Assembly: GCF_008014345.1 (NCBI RefSeq)
Contig: NZ_VPFL01000002.1
Coordinates: 166,929 to 230,928 of the forward strand
Length of the DNA stretch: 64,000 nucleotides
Direction of reading: 5' to 3'
Source of the DNA: Pelomicrobium methylotrophicum
Lineage (GTDB): Bacteria > Pseudomonadota > Gammaproteobacteria > Burkholderiales > UBA6910
This document shows, piece after piece, positions 43,747-52,800 of this stretch. The position numbers were made by a program, and so were the translations under genes. Below the pieces are notes generated by a model, which saw only the letters and a program-made list of their open reading frames with translations, was not told the DNA's origin and made no database searches. The first letter of the stretch is position 1. Each line of letters starts with the position of its first letter.

Positions 43747-44618
43747 GCGGGACCGGATCCACCCCGGCACTGGCGGGCCACATCGAGGTGCGGGATCTCT
43801 GTATCCGCTTCAACGCCAGGGACACAACAGTCGACGCGATAAACGGCGTTTCATTGAATGTGCAGCCAGGCGAGTTCGTATCGCTGATTGGACCGTCTGG
43901 TTGCGGGAAGTCCACGCTACTGAACGCGGTGGCGGGCTTTATTGAGCCCAGCCGGGGAACCGTCTTGCTCGACGGCCAGCCAATCCGCGGCCCGGGCTCC
44001 GATCGCGGCGTGGTCTTCCAGCAATATTCGCTCTTTCCCTGGATGACGGTGCGCAAGAACGTCGAGTTCGGACTGAAGATGAAGGGTATCCCCCGCAGCG
44101 AGCGCGAGAGACAGGCGCGCACGCTGCTCGGCTTGACTGGTTTGCTTTCGTTCGAGAACCACTACCCGGACCAATTGTCCGGCGGCATGAAGCAGCGCGT
44201 TGGTATCGTGCGCGCGCTGGCCACCAGCCCTCAGGTGCTGCTCATGGACGAGCCGTTCGGCGCCCTCGACGCCCAGACGCGGGTGGTGATGCAGGAGATT
44301 CTCACCAACATGTGGCAACGCCTGCGCATCTCGGTGTTGTTCGTGACGCACGATATTGACGAAGCGGTATTTCTGTCCGACCGCGTTTACGTGATGACTG
44401 CGCGGCCTGGTCGCGTTAAAGCCGAGCTTGCAGTCTCGCTGCCGCGCCCACGCACGTCTGAAATGACTGGCATGCCACAGTTCCAGGCGATGGTGCGCAC
44501 AATCAAGAGGCTCATTCGAGAAGAAAGTCTTGCCGCCATGGGTGGAGAGCTGACTGAAAGCGGGCTCGTCGGGCTGAGCACCGAAATCGGGCCGCAGGGA
44601 GTTGGCAGCATCCTTTAG
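43743..44618 (+). CDS. SsuB/TauB-type ABC ATPase
   Basis: 291 residues from the ATG at 43743, overlapping the permease stop. Walker A GPSGCGKSTLLNAVAGF, Q-loop VVFQQYSLFPWMTV, signature LSGGMKQRVGIVRAL, Walker [17 protein letters not shown] and the switch His FVTHDIDEAVFLSDRV. Full-length nitrate/sulfonate/taurine-type ATPase; it would energise import of the ligand of the NosL-tailed binding protein. Confidence 0.93.
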   Translation: MSGTGSTPALAGHIEVRDLCIRFNARDTTVDAINGVSLNVQPGEFVSLIGPSGCGKSTLLNAVAGFIEPSRGTVLLDGQPIRGPGSDRGVVFQQYSLFPWMTVRKNVEFGLKMKGIPRSERERQARTLLGLTGLLSFENHYPDQLSGGMKQRVGIVRALATSPQVLLMDEPFGALDAQTRVVMQEILTNMWQRLRISVLFVTHDIDEAVFLSDRVYVMTARPGRVKAELAVSLPRPRTSEMTGMPQFQAMVRTIKRLIREESLAAMGGELTESGLVGLSTEIGPQGVGSIL

Positions 44619-44708
44619 AGAGATGGTAACCCGCCTGCTGGGCTGCTCGAAACGGTGCTGTATCGGGTCTTCGCTAAGCTCGAATAGGAGGAGGCGGCCT
44701 GAGATCGC

Positions 44709-44813
44709 ATGAAAGCGGCCCTAATGACGGGTGCATGCCATCGCCTGTTGAGTACAAGTCATCGTAAGCGAAGGAGCGGTCCATGAGCTACGGATTCGTC
44801 CTGGACGGCGCGG
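44709..44813 (+). repeat. 105-bp direct repeat, right copy, downstream of the ABC operon
   Basis: Counterpart of 41041-41145. The -24 GG is lost, one base is inserted after CCTGTTGA, and the start region reads CCATGAGCTACGGATTCG. It ends inside a small open frame. Confidence 0.85.
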
Positions 44814-44884
44814 GACCTGACGAGCCGGAGGACGCGTTGCCAGAAAATAAACCCCCGGCCTGCTCAGGCGGCGCTTCCCGCTGA
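44783..44884 (+). CDS. 33-codon small open frame with a strong ribosome site
   Basis: MSYGFVLDGAGPDEPEDALP, then 13 more residues and a TGA. AAGGAG lies six bases before the ATG, a near-ideal Shine-Dalgarno. The first part GFVLDGA is shared with the frame at 41115 in the other repeat copy, where the reading frame continues into the ABC leader. It could be a leader peptide, a remnant of a gene's 5' end, or a real small protein; conservation cannot be judged here. Confidence 0.3.
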   Translation: MSYGFVLDGAGPDEPEDALPENKPPACSGGASR

Positions 44885-44926
44885 GTCGAAGACGCCGTGG
44901 GAAGCGTTGGTGCGTCCGAACCCGTT

Positions 44927-45703
44927 ATGACACGACATGATGTTTCTTCAGACTGCAGGGATGTGGGCCAAGGGGGTAATCCCTCCGCCCAGACGAGGCC
45001 GCTCTATCGGCGCATCAAGGATGCCCTGCGGGAGCAGATTCGGGAAGGTGCGCTGAAGCCTTATCAGCAACTGCCATCGGAAAGCGAGCTCATGGCCAGG
45101 TACGGGGTGAGTCGGATCACGGTGCGCCAGGCGCTGCGGGACCTCCACAGCGAGGGGCTGATCTTCAGCATCCAGGGCAAGGGCAGCTTCGTCGCAGCGC
45201 CCAGGGTGGTCCAGGAGCTCAAATGGCTGCAAGGCTTTGCCGAAGCGATGGCGCTCAAGGGCTTCCAGGCGTGGTCCAAGGTGTTGCTCACCCGGGAGCC
45301 CCATCCGGACCGGGACGTGGCTCGAGCCTTAGGGCTCAAGCGCACCGACAGGGTGGTGGAAATCCAGCGCGTGCGCTACCTCGGTCGCGAGCCGGTCTCC
45401 CTCGACGTGAGCTTCTTTCCCGCGGAGGTGGGCCGGCTGCTGTTGGAAGCGGACATCACCGGCGACTTGTTTCCATTGCTGGAGACCCGCTGCGGCCTGC
45501 GGCTGGGCACGGCGGACCTGCGCATCGAGGCGGTTGCCTGTCCCGCCGGCGCAGCCATGCTGCTCAGCGTGACCCCGGGCGCCCCCGTGCTGCAGATCCA
45601 CCGTCTCACGCGCACCGCCGAGGGCATGGCCGTGGATTTCGAACGCTTGTACTACCGCGGCGACGTGTGCCAGTACCAAGTCCAGCTTCACCGCCGACGA
45701 TAG
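44927..45703 (+). CDS. GntR family regulator (HutC/UTRA type), copy 1
   Basis: 258 residues from the ATG at 44927 (MTRHDVSSDCRDVGQGGNPS); an upstream start at 44897 is possible. The N-terminal winged helix shows QLPSESELMARYGVSRITVR, then QGKGSFVAAPRVVQELKWL. The C-terminal UTRA ligand domain (about 100-255) includes VRYLGREPVSLDVSFFPAEV and HRLTRTAEGMAVDFERLYYR. It probably controls the flanking transporter and redox genes in response to a small carboxylate, sulfonate or sugar-phosphate ligand. It lies 12 bp upstream of a close paralogue. Confidence 0.88.
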   Translation: MTRHDVSSDCRDVGQGGNPSAQTRPLYRRIKDALREQIREGALKPYQQLPSESELMARYGVSRITVRQALRDLHSEGLIFSIQGKGSFVAAPRVVQELKWLQGFAEAMALKGFQAWSKVLLTREPHPDRDVARALGLKRTDRVVEIQRVRYLGREPVSLDVSFFPAEVGRLLLEADITGDLFPLLETRCGLRLGTADLRIEAVACPAGAAMLLSVTPGAPVLQIHRLTRTAEGMAVDFERLYYRGDVCQYQVQLHRRR

Positions 45704-45715
45704 GAGGTCTGCCCT

Positions 45716-46471
45716 GTGAGCAAAAGCGAATCCGCCGACGTCATCCCGCTCTCCCCGCTTCCCCTCCACACCCAGATCCAGGAGGCGTTGCGGCTGCGGA
45801 TTCTCGACGGCACCTACAAGGTGCACCAGCAGCTTCCCTCCGAAAGCGAGCTGATGGCGAGCTTCGGGGTCAGCCGCATCACCGTGCGTCAGGCGCTGGG
45901 GACCCTGCAGAAGGAAGGGCTCATCTTCAAGATCCCGGGCAAGGGCAGCTTCGTGGCCAAGCCGAAAGCGTTCCAGGACGTCACGCGGCTTCAGGGTTTC
46001 GGCGAGGCCATGAACCCCCTGGGCTACGAGACCTGTTCCCGGCTGCTGGGCCTGCGGCGCGTGCCGGCCACGCCCGTGGTCGCGGAAAGACTGGGGCTGG
46101 TGGAACGCGAGGAAGTGGTCGAGATCCGGCGTCTGCGCTATCTGAACCGGGAGCCCATTTCGCTGGACGTCAGCTACTTCCCGCTGGAGGTGGGCGAGCG
46201 GCTCATGCGGGAAAACCTGACGGCCCGGGACATTTTTCTGATCCTGGAGAACGAGTGCGGCTACCGGCTGGGCGAGGCGGAGCTGACGATTGAGGCGGCC
46301 CTCGCCGACGAGGACCTGGCGCTTCAGCTCAAGATGGAGTCCGGGGGACCGATGCTGCGCATCGAGCGGCTCACCCGCACGCGGGAGGGGCGGCCGATCG
46401 ACTTCGAATACCTCTATTACCGCGGCGATGCCTTCCGCTACCGGCTGCGCATCGGGCGAGACGGAAGTTGA
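45716..46471 (+). CDS. GntR family regulator (HutC/UTRA type), copy 2
   Basis: 251 residues from a GTG at 45716 with AGGAGG upstream. Very similar to the preceding regulator (QLPSESELMASFGVSRITVR, GKGSFVAKPKAFQDVTRLQG, RYLNREPISLDVSYFPLEVG). Helix-turn-helix at 20-90, UTRA at about 95-245. Tandem paralogues of this kind may form heterodimers or bind different ligands. It ends 20 bp before the flavoprotein gene, so it may be co-transcribed with the redox operon. Confidence 0.9.
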   Translation: MSKSESADVIPLSPLPLHTQIQEALRLRILDGTYKVHQQLPSESELMASFGVSRITVRQALGTLQKEGLIFKIPGKGSFVAKPKAFQDVTRLQGFGEAMNPLGYETCSRLLGLRRVPATPVVAERLGLVEREEVVEIRRLRYLNREPISLDVSYFPLEVGERLMRENLTARDIFLILENECGYRLGEAELTIEAALADEDLALQLKMESGGPMLRIERLTRTREGRPIDFEYLYYRGDAFRYRLRIGRDGS

Positions 46472-46491
46472 CAACCACAGGAGAGTAAGCG

Positions 46492-48222
46492 ATGAACACG
46501 ATCGAAATGGAAACCGACGTGCTGGTCATCGGGGGTGGCACCGGCGGCCCGATGGCGGCGGTGAAAGCCAGGGAGCGCAATCCGCAGCTTCGCGTCCTGT
46601 TGTTGGAGAAAGCCAACGTGAAGCGCAGCGGTGCCATCTCCATGGGCATGGACGGCCTCAACAACGCCGTGATCCCGGGACATGCCACGCCCGAGCAGTA
46701 CACGAAGGAGATCACGATCGCCAACGACGGCATCGTCTATCAAAAGGCGATTTACGCTTACGCGAAGGAAAGCTTTGCCATGATCCAGGAGCTGGACCGC
46801 TGGGGCGTGAAGTTCGAAAAGGACGAGACGGGCGACTACGCGGTGCGCAAGGTGCACCACATCGGCACCTACGTGCTGCCCATGCCGGAAGGCCACCACA
46901 TGAAAAAGATCCTGTACCGCCAGCTCAAGCGGGCCCGCGTGGACGTGATCAACCGCGTCGTGGCGACCCGGCTGCTCAAGGACCACCATGGACGCGTGTG
47001 CGGCGCCATGGGCTTTGACTGCCGCACCGCGGACTTCGTCGTCATCCGCGCCAAGGCGGTGGTGCTCACCACAGGCGCGGCGGGACGGCTGGGCCTGCCC
47101 GCTTCCGGCTACCTGTTCGGCACCTATGAAAACCCGACCAACTCGGGCGAAGGCCACTGCATGGCCTATCACGCCGGAGCCGAGCTCACCAACCTGGAGT
47201 GCTTCCAGATCAACCCGCTGCTGAAGGACTACAACGGGCCTGCGTGCGCCTACGTGACCGGCCCGTTCGGCGGCTACACGGCCAACGCCTCCGGCCAGCG
47301 CTTCATCGAGTGCGACTACTGGAGCGGGCAGATGATGCTCGAGTTTTACCACGAGCTGCAAAGCGGCAAGGGTCCGGTATTCCTCAAGCTGGATCACCTG
47401 GCCGAGGAGACCATCGCCGAAATCGAGCGCATCCTGCACACCAACGAGCGACCGAGCCGGGGCCGCTTCCACGCCGGGCGCGGCGTGGACTACCGCCGCC
47501 ACCTGGTGGAGATGCACATTTCCGAAATCGGCTTTTGCAGCGGCCACAGCGCCTCCGGCATTTGGGTGAACGAGCGCGCCGAGACCACGGTGCCGGGACT
47601 GTATGCGGCGGGCGACTGCGCCAGCGTGCCGCACAATTACATGCTGGGCGCTTTCGTCTACGGGAAGTTTGCCGGCGAGAATGCGGCCGACTACGCCGCG
47701 TGCGTCGAGCCGGGCGTGCTGGACACCGACGCGGTGGAAGAGGAGCGCAGACGGGTGTGGGCGCCGCTTTCGCGCGCCGACGGCATCACCCCCTACCAGG
47801 TGGAGTACAAGGTGCGGCGGCTGGTGAACGACTACCTGCAACCGCCCAAGGTCACCACCAAAATGCAAATCGGCCTGAAGCGCTTCGAGGAGATCCGCGA
47901 CGACCTCGAGTGCATGAGCGCTGCCAGTCCCCACGAGCTCATGCGGGCCATGGAGGCGTATTCCATCCGCGATTGCGCCGAGATGGCGGCGCGCGCCTCC
48001 CTGTTCCGCACCGAGAGCCGCTGGGGCCTTTATCACTACCGGGTCGATTATCCCGAGAAGAACGACGCCGAATGGTTCTGCCACAGCCAGCTCAAGAAGG
48101 ACGAGCGGGGCGCCATGACCCTCTACAAGCGGCCGGTCGACCCGTACCTCGTGGAATTGGACGAAGACGAGAAGGGCGCCTACGACCGGCTGCGCATCGT
48201 CAAACAGACCGCTTTCGCCTGA
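46492..48222 (+). CDS. AprA/FrdA-like FAD flavoprotein
   Basis: 576 residues; ATG with AGGAGAG upstream. The N-terminal dinucleotide-binding motif is DVLVIGGGTGGPMAAVKARE (8-27), followed by GAISMGMDGLNNAVIPGHAT and the FAD-domain signature GLYAAGDCASVPHNYMLGAF. The layout (FAD domain, capping domain, helical C-terminus) fits the fumarate reductase/APS reductase alpha family, and pairing with a two-cluster ferredoxin recalls AprBA. It is shorter than true AprA (about 620-660 residues), so APS reductase activity is only a hypothesis. Cytoplasmic; first gene of a redox operon ending with the NfnAB-like protein. Confidence 0.85.
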   Translation: MNTIEMETDVLVIGGGTGGPMAAVKARERNPQLRVLLLEKANVKRSGAISMGMDGLNNAVIPGHATPEQYTKEITIANDGIVYQKAIYAYAKESFAMIQELDRWGVKFEKDETGDYAVRKVHHIGTYVLPMPEGHHMKKILYRQLKRARVDVINRVVATRLLKDHHGRVCGAMGFDCRTADFVVIRAKAVVLTTGAAGRLGLPASGYLFGTYENPTNSGEGHCMAYHAGAELTNLECFQINPLLKDYNGPACAYVTGPFGGYTANASGQRFIECDYWSGQMMLEFYHELQSGKGPVFLKLDHLAEETIAEIERILHTNERPSRGRFHAGRGVDYRRHLVEMHISEIGFCSGHSASGIWVNERAETTVPGLYAAGDCASVPHNYMLGAFVYGKFAGENAADYAACVEPGVLDTDAVEEERRRVWAPLSRADGITPYQVEYKVRRLVNDYLQPPKVTTKMQIGLKRFEEIRDDLECMSAASPHELMRAMEAYSIRDCAEMAARASLFRTESRWGLYHYRVDYPEKNDAEWFCHSQLKKDERGAMTLYKRPVDPYLVELDEDEKGAYDRLRIVKQTAFA

Positions 48223-48236
48223 AGGAGCGCGCAACC

Positions 48237-48470
48237 ATGACCATTGCGATGACCCGAACCCAAGCACCCGTCACCGTGGATGAAGACAAGTGCATTGCCC
48301 ACAAGGGTTGTACCGTATGCGTGGACGTCTGCCCGCTGGACGTCCTGGCGATCGACCTCCTGAAAGGCAAGGCTTACATGAAGTTCGATGAGTGCTGGTA
48401 TTGCATGCCGTGCGAGAAGGATTGCCCCACCGGCGCGGTGCACGTGTCCATTCCCTATCTGATCAAATGA
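48237..48470 (+). CDS. Two-[4Fe-4S] ferredoxin (AprB-like partner)
   Basis: 77 residues with eight cysteines for two [4Fe-4S] clusters: C19, C25, C28 and C32 (CIAHKGCTVCVDVCP) and C53, C56, C59 and C63 (CWYCMPCEKDCP). The C-x5-C-x2-C-x3-CP spacing of the first cluster recalls AprB. Fifteen bases after the flavoprotein stop, with a GAAGGAG site. It probably carries electrons to or from the flavoprotein; it lacks the long C-terminal tail of true AprB. Confidence 0.9.
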   Translation: MTIAMTRTQAPVTVDEDKCIAHKGCTVCVDVCPLDVLAIDLLKGKAYMKFDECWYCMPCEKDCPTGAVHVSIPYLIK

Positions 48471-48480
48471 GGAGGCGGGC

Positions 48481-49452
48481 GTGAGCGGCATGAACCCAAC
48501 GGCGGACGCCGGACTGCGCGCGAGGCTCGCGGACCCGGACGCGGAAGTACGGCGCATCGCCGTCCTCGATCTTCCCTACAGCGACGAGCCTGACGTGGTG
48601 CCGCTATTGCTCACGGCGATCAGGGATCCGGATCCGGGCGTGCGCGCCGAGGCGGCCAAGGCGCTCGAAGGCTACGACGATCCCGCCGTGGTGGCGGCGC
48701 TGCTCGCCGCGCTGCGCGATGCGACTGAGGCGGTGAGAACGGCGGCCGCCGACGCCCTGGCGGAGCTCAAAGACCCGGCCGCTGGCGCCCTCCTGCTGGA
48801 ATGCCTGGGCGACGGCGATGCGTTCGTGCGCCGCGCCGCCTTGCGGGCGCTGCGGGCGCTGCGCTTGGCCGACAGCTTCTCGCCCGCGCTGGCGGCGCTC
48901 GAGGATCCGGATGCCGGCGTGCGGCGCGAAGCGGTCGGCGTGCTCGGGTACCTGAAGCGGCCGGAGGCGTTGCCCGCCATCGCGGATCTGGCCGCCTGCG
49001 ATCCAGACCCCGAGGTGCGCCGGGTCGCAGTGGGCGCGCTGGGCTATGCTACCGAAGCCGCCGTGCTGCCGTCGCTCAAACGGGCGTTGGCCGATGCCTC
49101 ATGGCAGGTGCGCGAGGAGGCCGCGGCGGTGATGGGCAAGCTGGGTTTGCGGGACGGCGCGCCGGATCTGATCGTCGCCCTCGCCGACGACTACTGGCAG
49201 GTGCGGCTCAAGGCGGCGCGCAGCCTGGGGCGGCTCAAGTGCCGCGACGCCGTGGACGCCCTCGTGGAAGCGCTGCAGCATGCCATCAGCAACTTGCGCA
49301 AGGAGGCGGCGATTGCCTTAGGCGAGATCGGCGACCCCCGCGCCGTGCCGGCGCTGGAGGCGGCAACCCGCGATTCCGACCCCGATGTCCGCAAACTGGC
49401 GTGGCTGGCCCTCGCCCGGATCGAGGCGAGCGCCCACCGCGCCGCCTGTTGA
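48481..49452 (+). CDS. HEAT-repeat protein
   Basis: 323 residues from a GTG at 48481, behind GAGGAGGCGG. At least nine HEAT/PBS-lyase-like helical repeats of about 30 residues (for example [40 protein letters not shown] and [20 protein letters not shown]). Such proteins are scaffolds or chaperone-like. No catalytic residues are visible. Its position between a ferredoxin gene and FdxA suggests that it holds the redox partners together or helps their maturation. Confidence 0.88.
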   Translation: MSGMNPTADAGLRARLADPDAEVRRIAVLDLPYSDEPDVVPLLLTAIRDPDPGVRAEAAKALEGYDDPAVVAALLAALRDATEAVRTAAADALAELKDPAAGALLLECLGDGDAFVRRAALRALRALRLADSFSPALAALEDPDAGVRREAVGVLGYLKRPEALPAIADLAACDPDPEVRRVAVGALGYATEAAVLPSLKRALADASWQVREEAAAVMGKLGLRDGAPDLIVALADDYWQVRLKAARSLGRLKCRDAVDALVEALQHAISNLRKEAAIALGEIGDPRAVPALEAATRDSDPDVRKLAWLALARIEASAHRAAC

Positions 49453-49468
49453 AAGGAGTGAGCGCGCG

Positions 49469-49795
49469 ATGACCCACGTGGTGACCGAAGCCTGCATCGG
49501 CTGCAAATACACCGATTGTGTCGAAGTGTGCCCGGTGGACTGTTTCCACGCCGGCCCGAATTTTATCGTGATCGATCCCGACGAATGCATCGACTGCGCG
49601 CTGTGCGTGCCGGAGTGCCCGGTGGAGGCCATCTACGAGACGTCGGAGGTGCCTGAGCCGATGCGCCCCTATATCGAGCTCAATGCCCGCTACAGCAAGC
49701 TCTGGCCGGTGATCAACGCCAGGACCGAGCCTTTGCCGGACGCGGAGCGCTGGGCGCAGGTGAAGAACAAGCTCTCCGAGCTGCAAACCGGCTGA
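49469..49795 (+). CDS. fdxA: 7Fe ferredoxin FdxA
   Basis: 108 residues from the ATG at 49469 behind [27 protein letters not shown] and [20 protein letters not shown] match FdxA, with one 3Fe-4S and one 4Fe-4S cluster and the usual tail. Cytoplasmic electron carrier. It lies 16 bp after the HEAT-protein stop and 17 bp before the NfnAB-like gene, so it is a likely direct electron partner. Confidence 0.93.
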   Translation: MTHVVTEACIGCKYTDCVEVCPVDCFHAGPNFIVIDPDECIDCALCVPECPVEAIYETSEVPEPMRPYIELNARYSKLWPVINARTEPLPDAERWAQVKNKLSELQTG

Positions 49796-49812
49796 AGGAG
49801 CGAGACGCGGCC

Positions 49813-52800
49813 ATGACGCGAAGCGACAAGACGCAGACCCGGCCAGCGGCGGGAATCCCGCCCCTTACCCTGGGCTTCGGCCTCGCGTTCGAGGACCTCT
49901 ATACCCGGGAAGGGCTGCTCAAGGTGGATGCCGAGTTCCAGAAATGCCTGCGAGCGGTGGACCCGGCGTTGCTCGCGCGACTGTTGGAGGCGCGCGCCCG
50001 GCCCGAGGCGCTGGATCGCCGGGCTGAGTCGCAGCTCCTGGTGGAGCTGGCGCCCGCGGTGGACGCCTTCGTCGCCGCCCTGTTCGGCATCAGGGCCGAC
50101 GCCGATGCGCTCCTGGACCAGCACGTGCGCCTGGCCCCCGTCTACGAGTGCCGCCGTCAGTTCGTGCAGAAAAAGGCCGCGCACCAGATTTCACCCGAGC
50201 GGGCCGCGGAGCTGGACGGCCCGACGTTGGGAGCGGCGCTCGCGGAACTGTTGGGCGGCAGCTTCAGCGAGCTTGCCTTCGCCACCCAGGTGCTGGAGTG
50301 GCAAAAGGAGCCAGAGCGCTACGCCGCAGAGCTCAAGGTCGCCCTGGAGTACGCGGCCTGGGCGGTGCACACCCCCCAGGGCAGGCGCTGCCACCGGGGC
50401 AGCGTCCTGTTTCGACTTCCGGAGAAAGTCGAGCCGCACAAACTCGTCCCGGTGGAGACCCAGGAGCGGGAGGGCGTTGCCGTGCATGGCTTGAACGGCG
50501 GCTCGATCCGTCGCCGCGAAGGGTTTGCGCTCACCGACCACGGCGCCGACCTCCAAGCGGCGCTGGCGGAGGTCCATTACTGCATCGGGTGCCACGAACA
50601 GGGGCGCGACTCCTGCTCCCGAGGCCTGACGGAGAAGGCGCCGGGCGAAGGCACGCGCTTCCGCAGAAACGTCTTTGGAACCCCCCTGATCGGCTGTCCG
50701 CTGGAAGAGAAAATCTCGGAGTTCCACGTCGTGAAGAGCCGCGGCCTCGCGATCGCGGCGCTGGCGATGATCACCGTGGACAATCCGATGGCCGCCGCCA
50801 CGGGCCATCGTATCTGCAACGACTGCATGAAGGCCTGCATCTACCAGAAACAACAACCGGTGAACATCCCGGAGTCGGAGACCCGCGCGCTCAAGGACGT
50901 GCTGGCGCTGCCCTGGGGCTTCGAGATCTACAGCCTCCTGACCCGCTGGAATCCGCTGAACCTGAGACGCCCGCTGCCCAAAGCGCGCACCGGCAAGCGG
51001 GTGTTGGTGGTGGGCATGGGGCCCGCCGGCTTCACCGTGGCCCACCACCTCATGAACGACGGTCACACGGTGGTGGGCATCGATGGGCTTAAGATCGAGC
51101 CGCTGCCGCCCGAACTCTCCGGCGTGACCGCGCGCGGCGAGCGCGTCGCGTTTCGCCCCATTCGCGACGTGCGCGAGCTGTACGAGAAGCTGGACTCGCG
51201 CATCACCGCGGGCTTCGGCGGGGTGGCCGAGTACGGGATCACGGTGCGATGGGACAAAAACTTCCTCAAACTGGTGCGGCTTCTGCTGGAGCGCCGGGAG
51301 CAGTTCACGCTCATTGGCGGTGTGCGTTTCGGCGGCACCCTCACGCTGGATGACGCCTTCGAGCAGGGCTTCGACCACGTGGTACTGGCCATGGGGGCGG
51401 GACGTCCGACCGTGCTGGACATCCCCAATGGGCTTGCCCGGGGCGTGCGAACCGCTTCGGATTTTCTGATGGCGTTGCAGCTCACCGGTGCGGCCAAGTC
51501 CGACTCCATCGCCAATCTCCAGCTGCGGCTGCCCGTGGTGGTGATCGGCGGCGGGCTCACGGCCATCGACGCCGCCACCGAGTCCCTCGCCTATTACCCG
51601 CTGCAGGTGGAGAAGTTCCTGGCGCGCTATGAGGCGCTGGTGGCCGAGGAAGGCGAGGCGGCGCTGCGGGCCGCCTGGAGCGACGAGGAGCGTGAGATCG
51701 CGGAGGAATTTCTCGCCCACGCGAGAGCGCTGCGGGCAGAACGGGAAGCGGCGCGTGCGGACAAACGCGAGCCGCGCATCCTGGAGCTGCTTCAGTCCTG
51801 GGGAGGTGTCACCATCGCGTACCGCAAGCGGCTGATCGACAGCCCTGCCTATACGCTCAACCACGAGGAAGTGAGCAAGGCCTTGGAAGAGGGCGTGCGG
51901 TTTGCCGAGGCCGTGGCGCCCAAGGCGATCGAGACCGACCGGTACGGCCACGCGGCGGCGGTGCGCTTTGAACGCCGGCGTCGGACCGACGACGGTGCCT
52001 GGGTAAGCGCGGGAGAAGTCGTGTTTGCCGCGCGCACGGTGCTGGTCGCGGCGGGCACCCAGCCCAACACGGTGCTCGCGCGGGAAGACAGCGCCCACTT
52101 CAATCTCGACGGAGGCTACTTCCAGGCGTGCGACGAGGAGGGCCATCCGGTGGAGCCCGCGCGCGGCTGCGCCAAGCCGCGAGAGGCGCGCGTGCTGTGC
52201 AGCCGCCGTGCGGACGGCCGCTTTGTGAGCTTCTTGGGGGATTTGCACCCTTCGTACTTCGGCAACGTCGTGAAGGCGATGGCGAGCGCCAAGCAGGGCT
52301 ACCCCCTCATCAGCCGGGTGCTGGAGCGCGTTGCGCCGGCTTCCTCCTTGAGCGACGCGGAGTTTACCCGGCGCCTGAACGAAACGCTGCGCCCGACCGT
52401 GCAGCAGGTGGCCCGGCTCACGCCCGACATCGTCGAAGTGACAATACGGGCGCCGGCGGCCGCACGCCGGTTTCGCCCCGGTCAGTTTTTCCGCCTGCAG
52501 AACTTCGAAACCCTCGCCCCCCGAGCGGCGGGGACCCGGCTTGCCATGGAGGGGCTCGCGCTCACCGGCGCGAGCGTCGATCCGCAGCAGGGCCTGGTGT
52601 CGCTGATCGTCCTGGAAATGGGCGGCTCGGCGGACCTGTGCGCGCATCTCAAGCCTGGCGAACCCGTGGTGCTGATGGGTCCCACCGGGACGCCGACAGA
52701 GATTCCGGTCGGGGAAACCGTTGCGCTCGTGGGTGGCGGGCTCGGCAATGCCGTGCTTTTTTCCATCGGCCAGGCGCTGCGCGCCGCAGGCTGTCGCGTG

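Noticed and set aside
50191..52647. 818-codon antisense frame within the NfnAB-like gene
   Set aside because: The sense frame has conserved cofactor motifs from end to end; the antisense protein has no recognisable feature.
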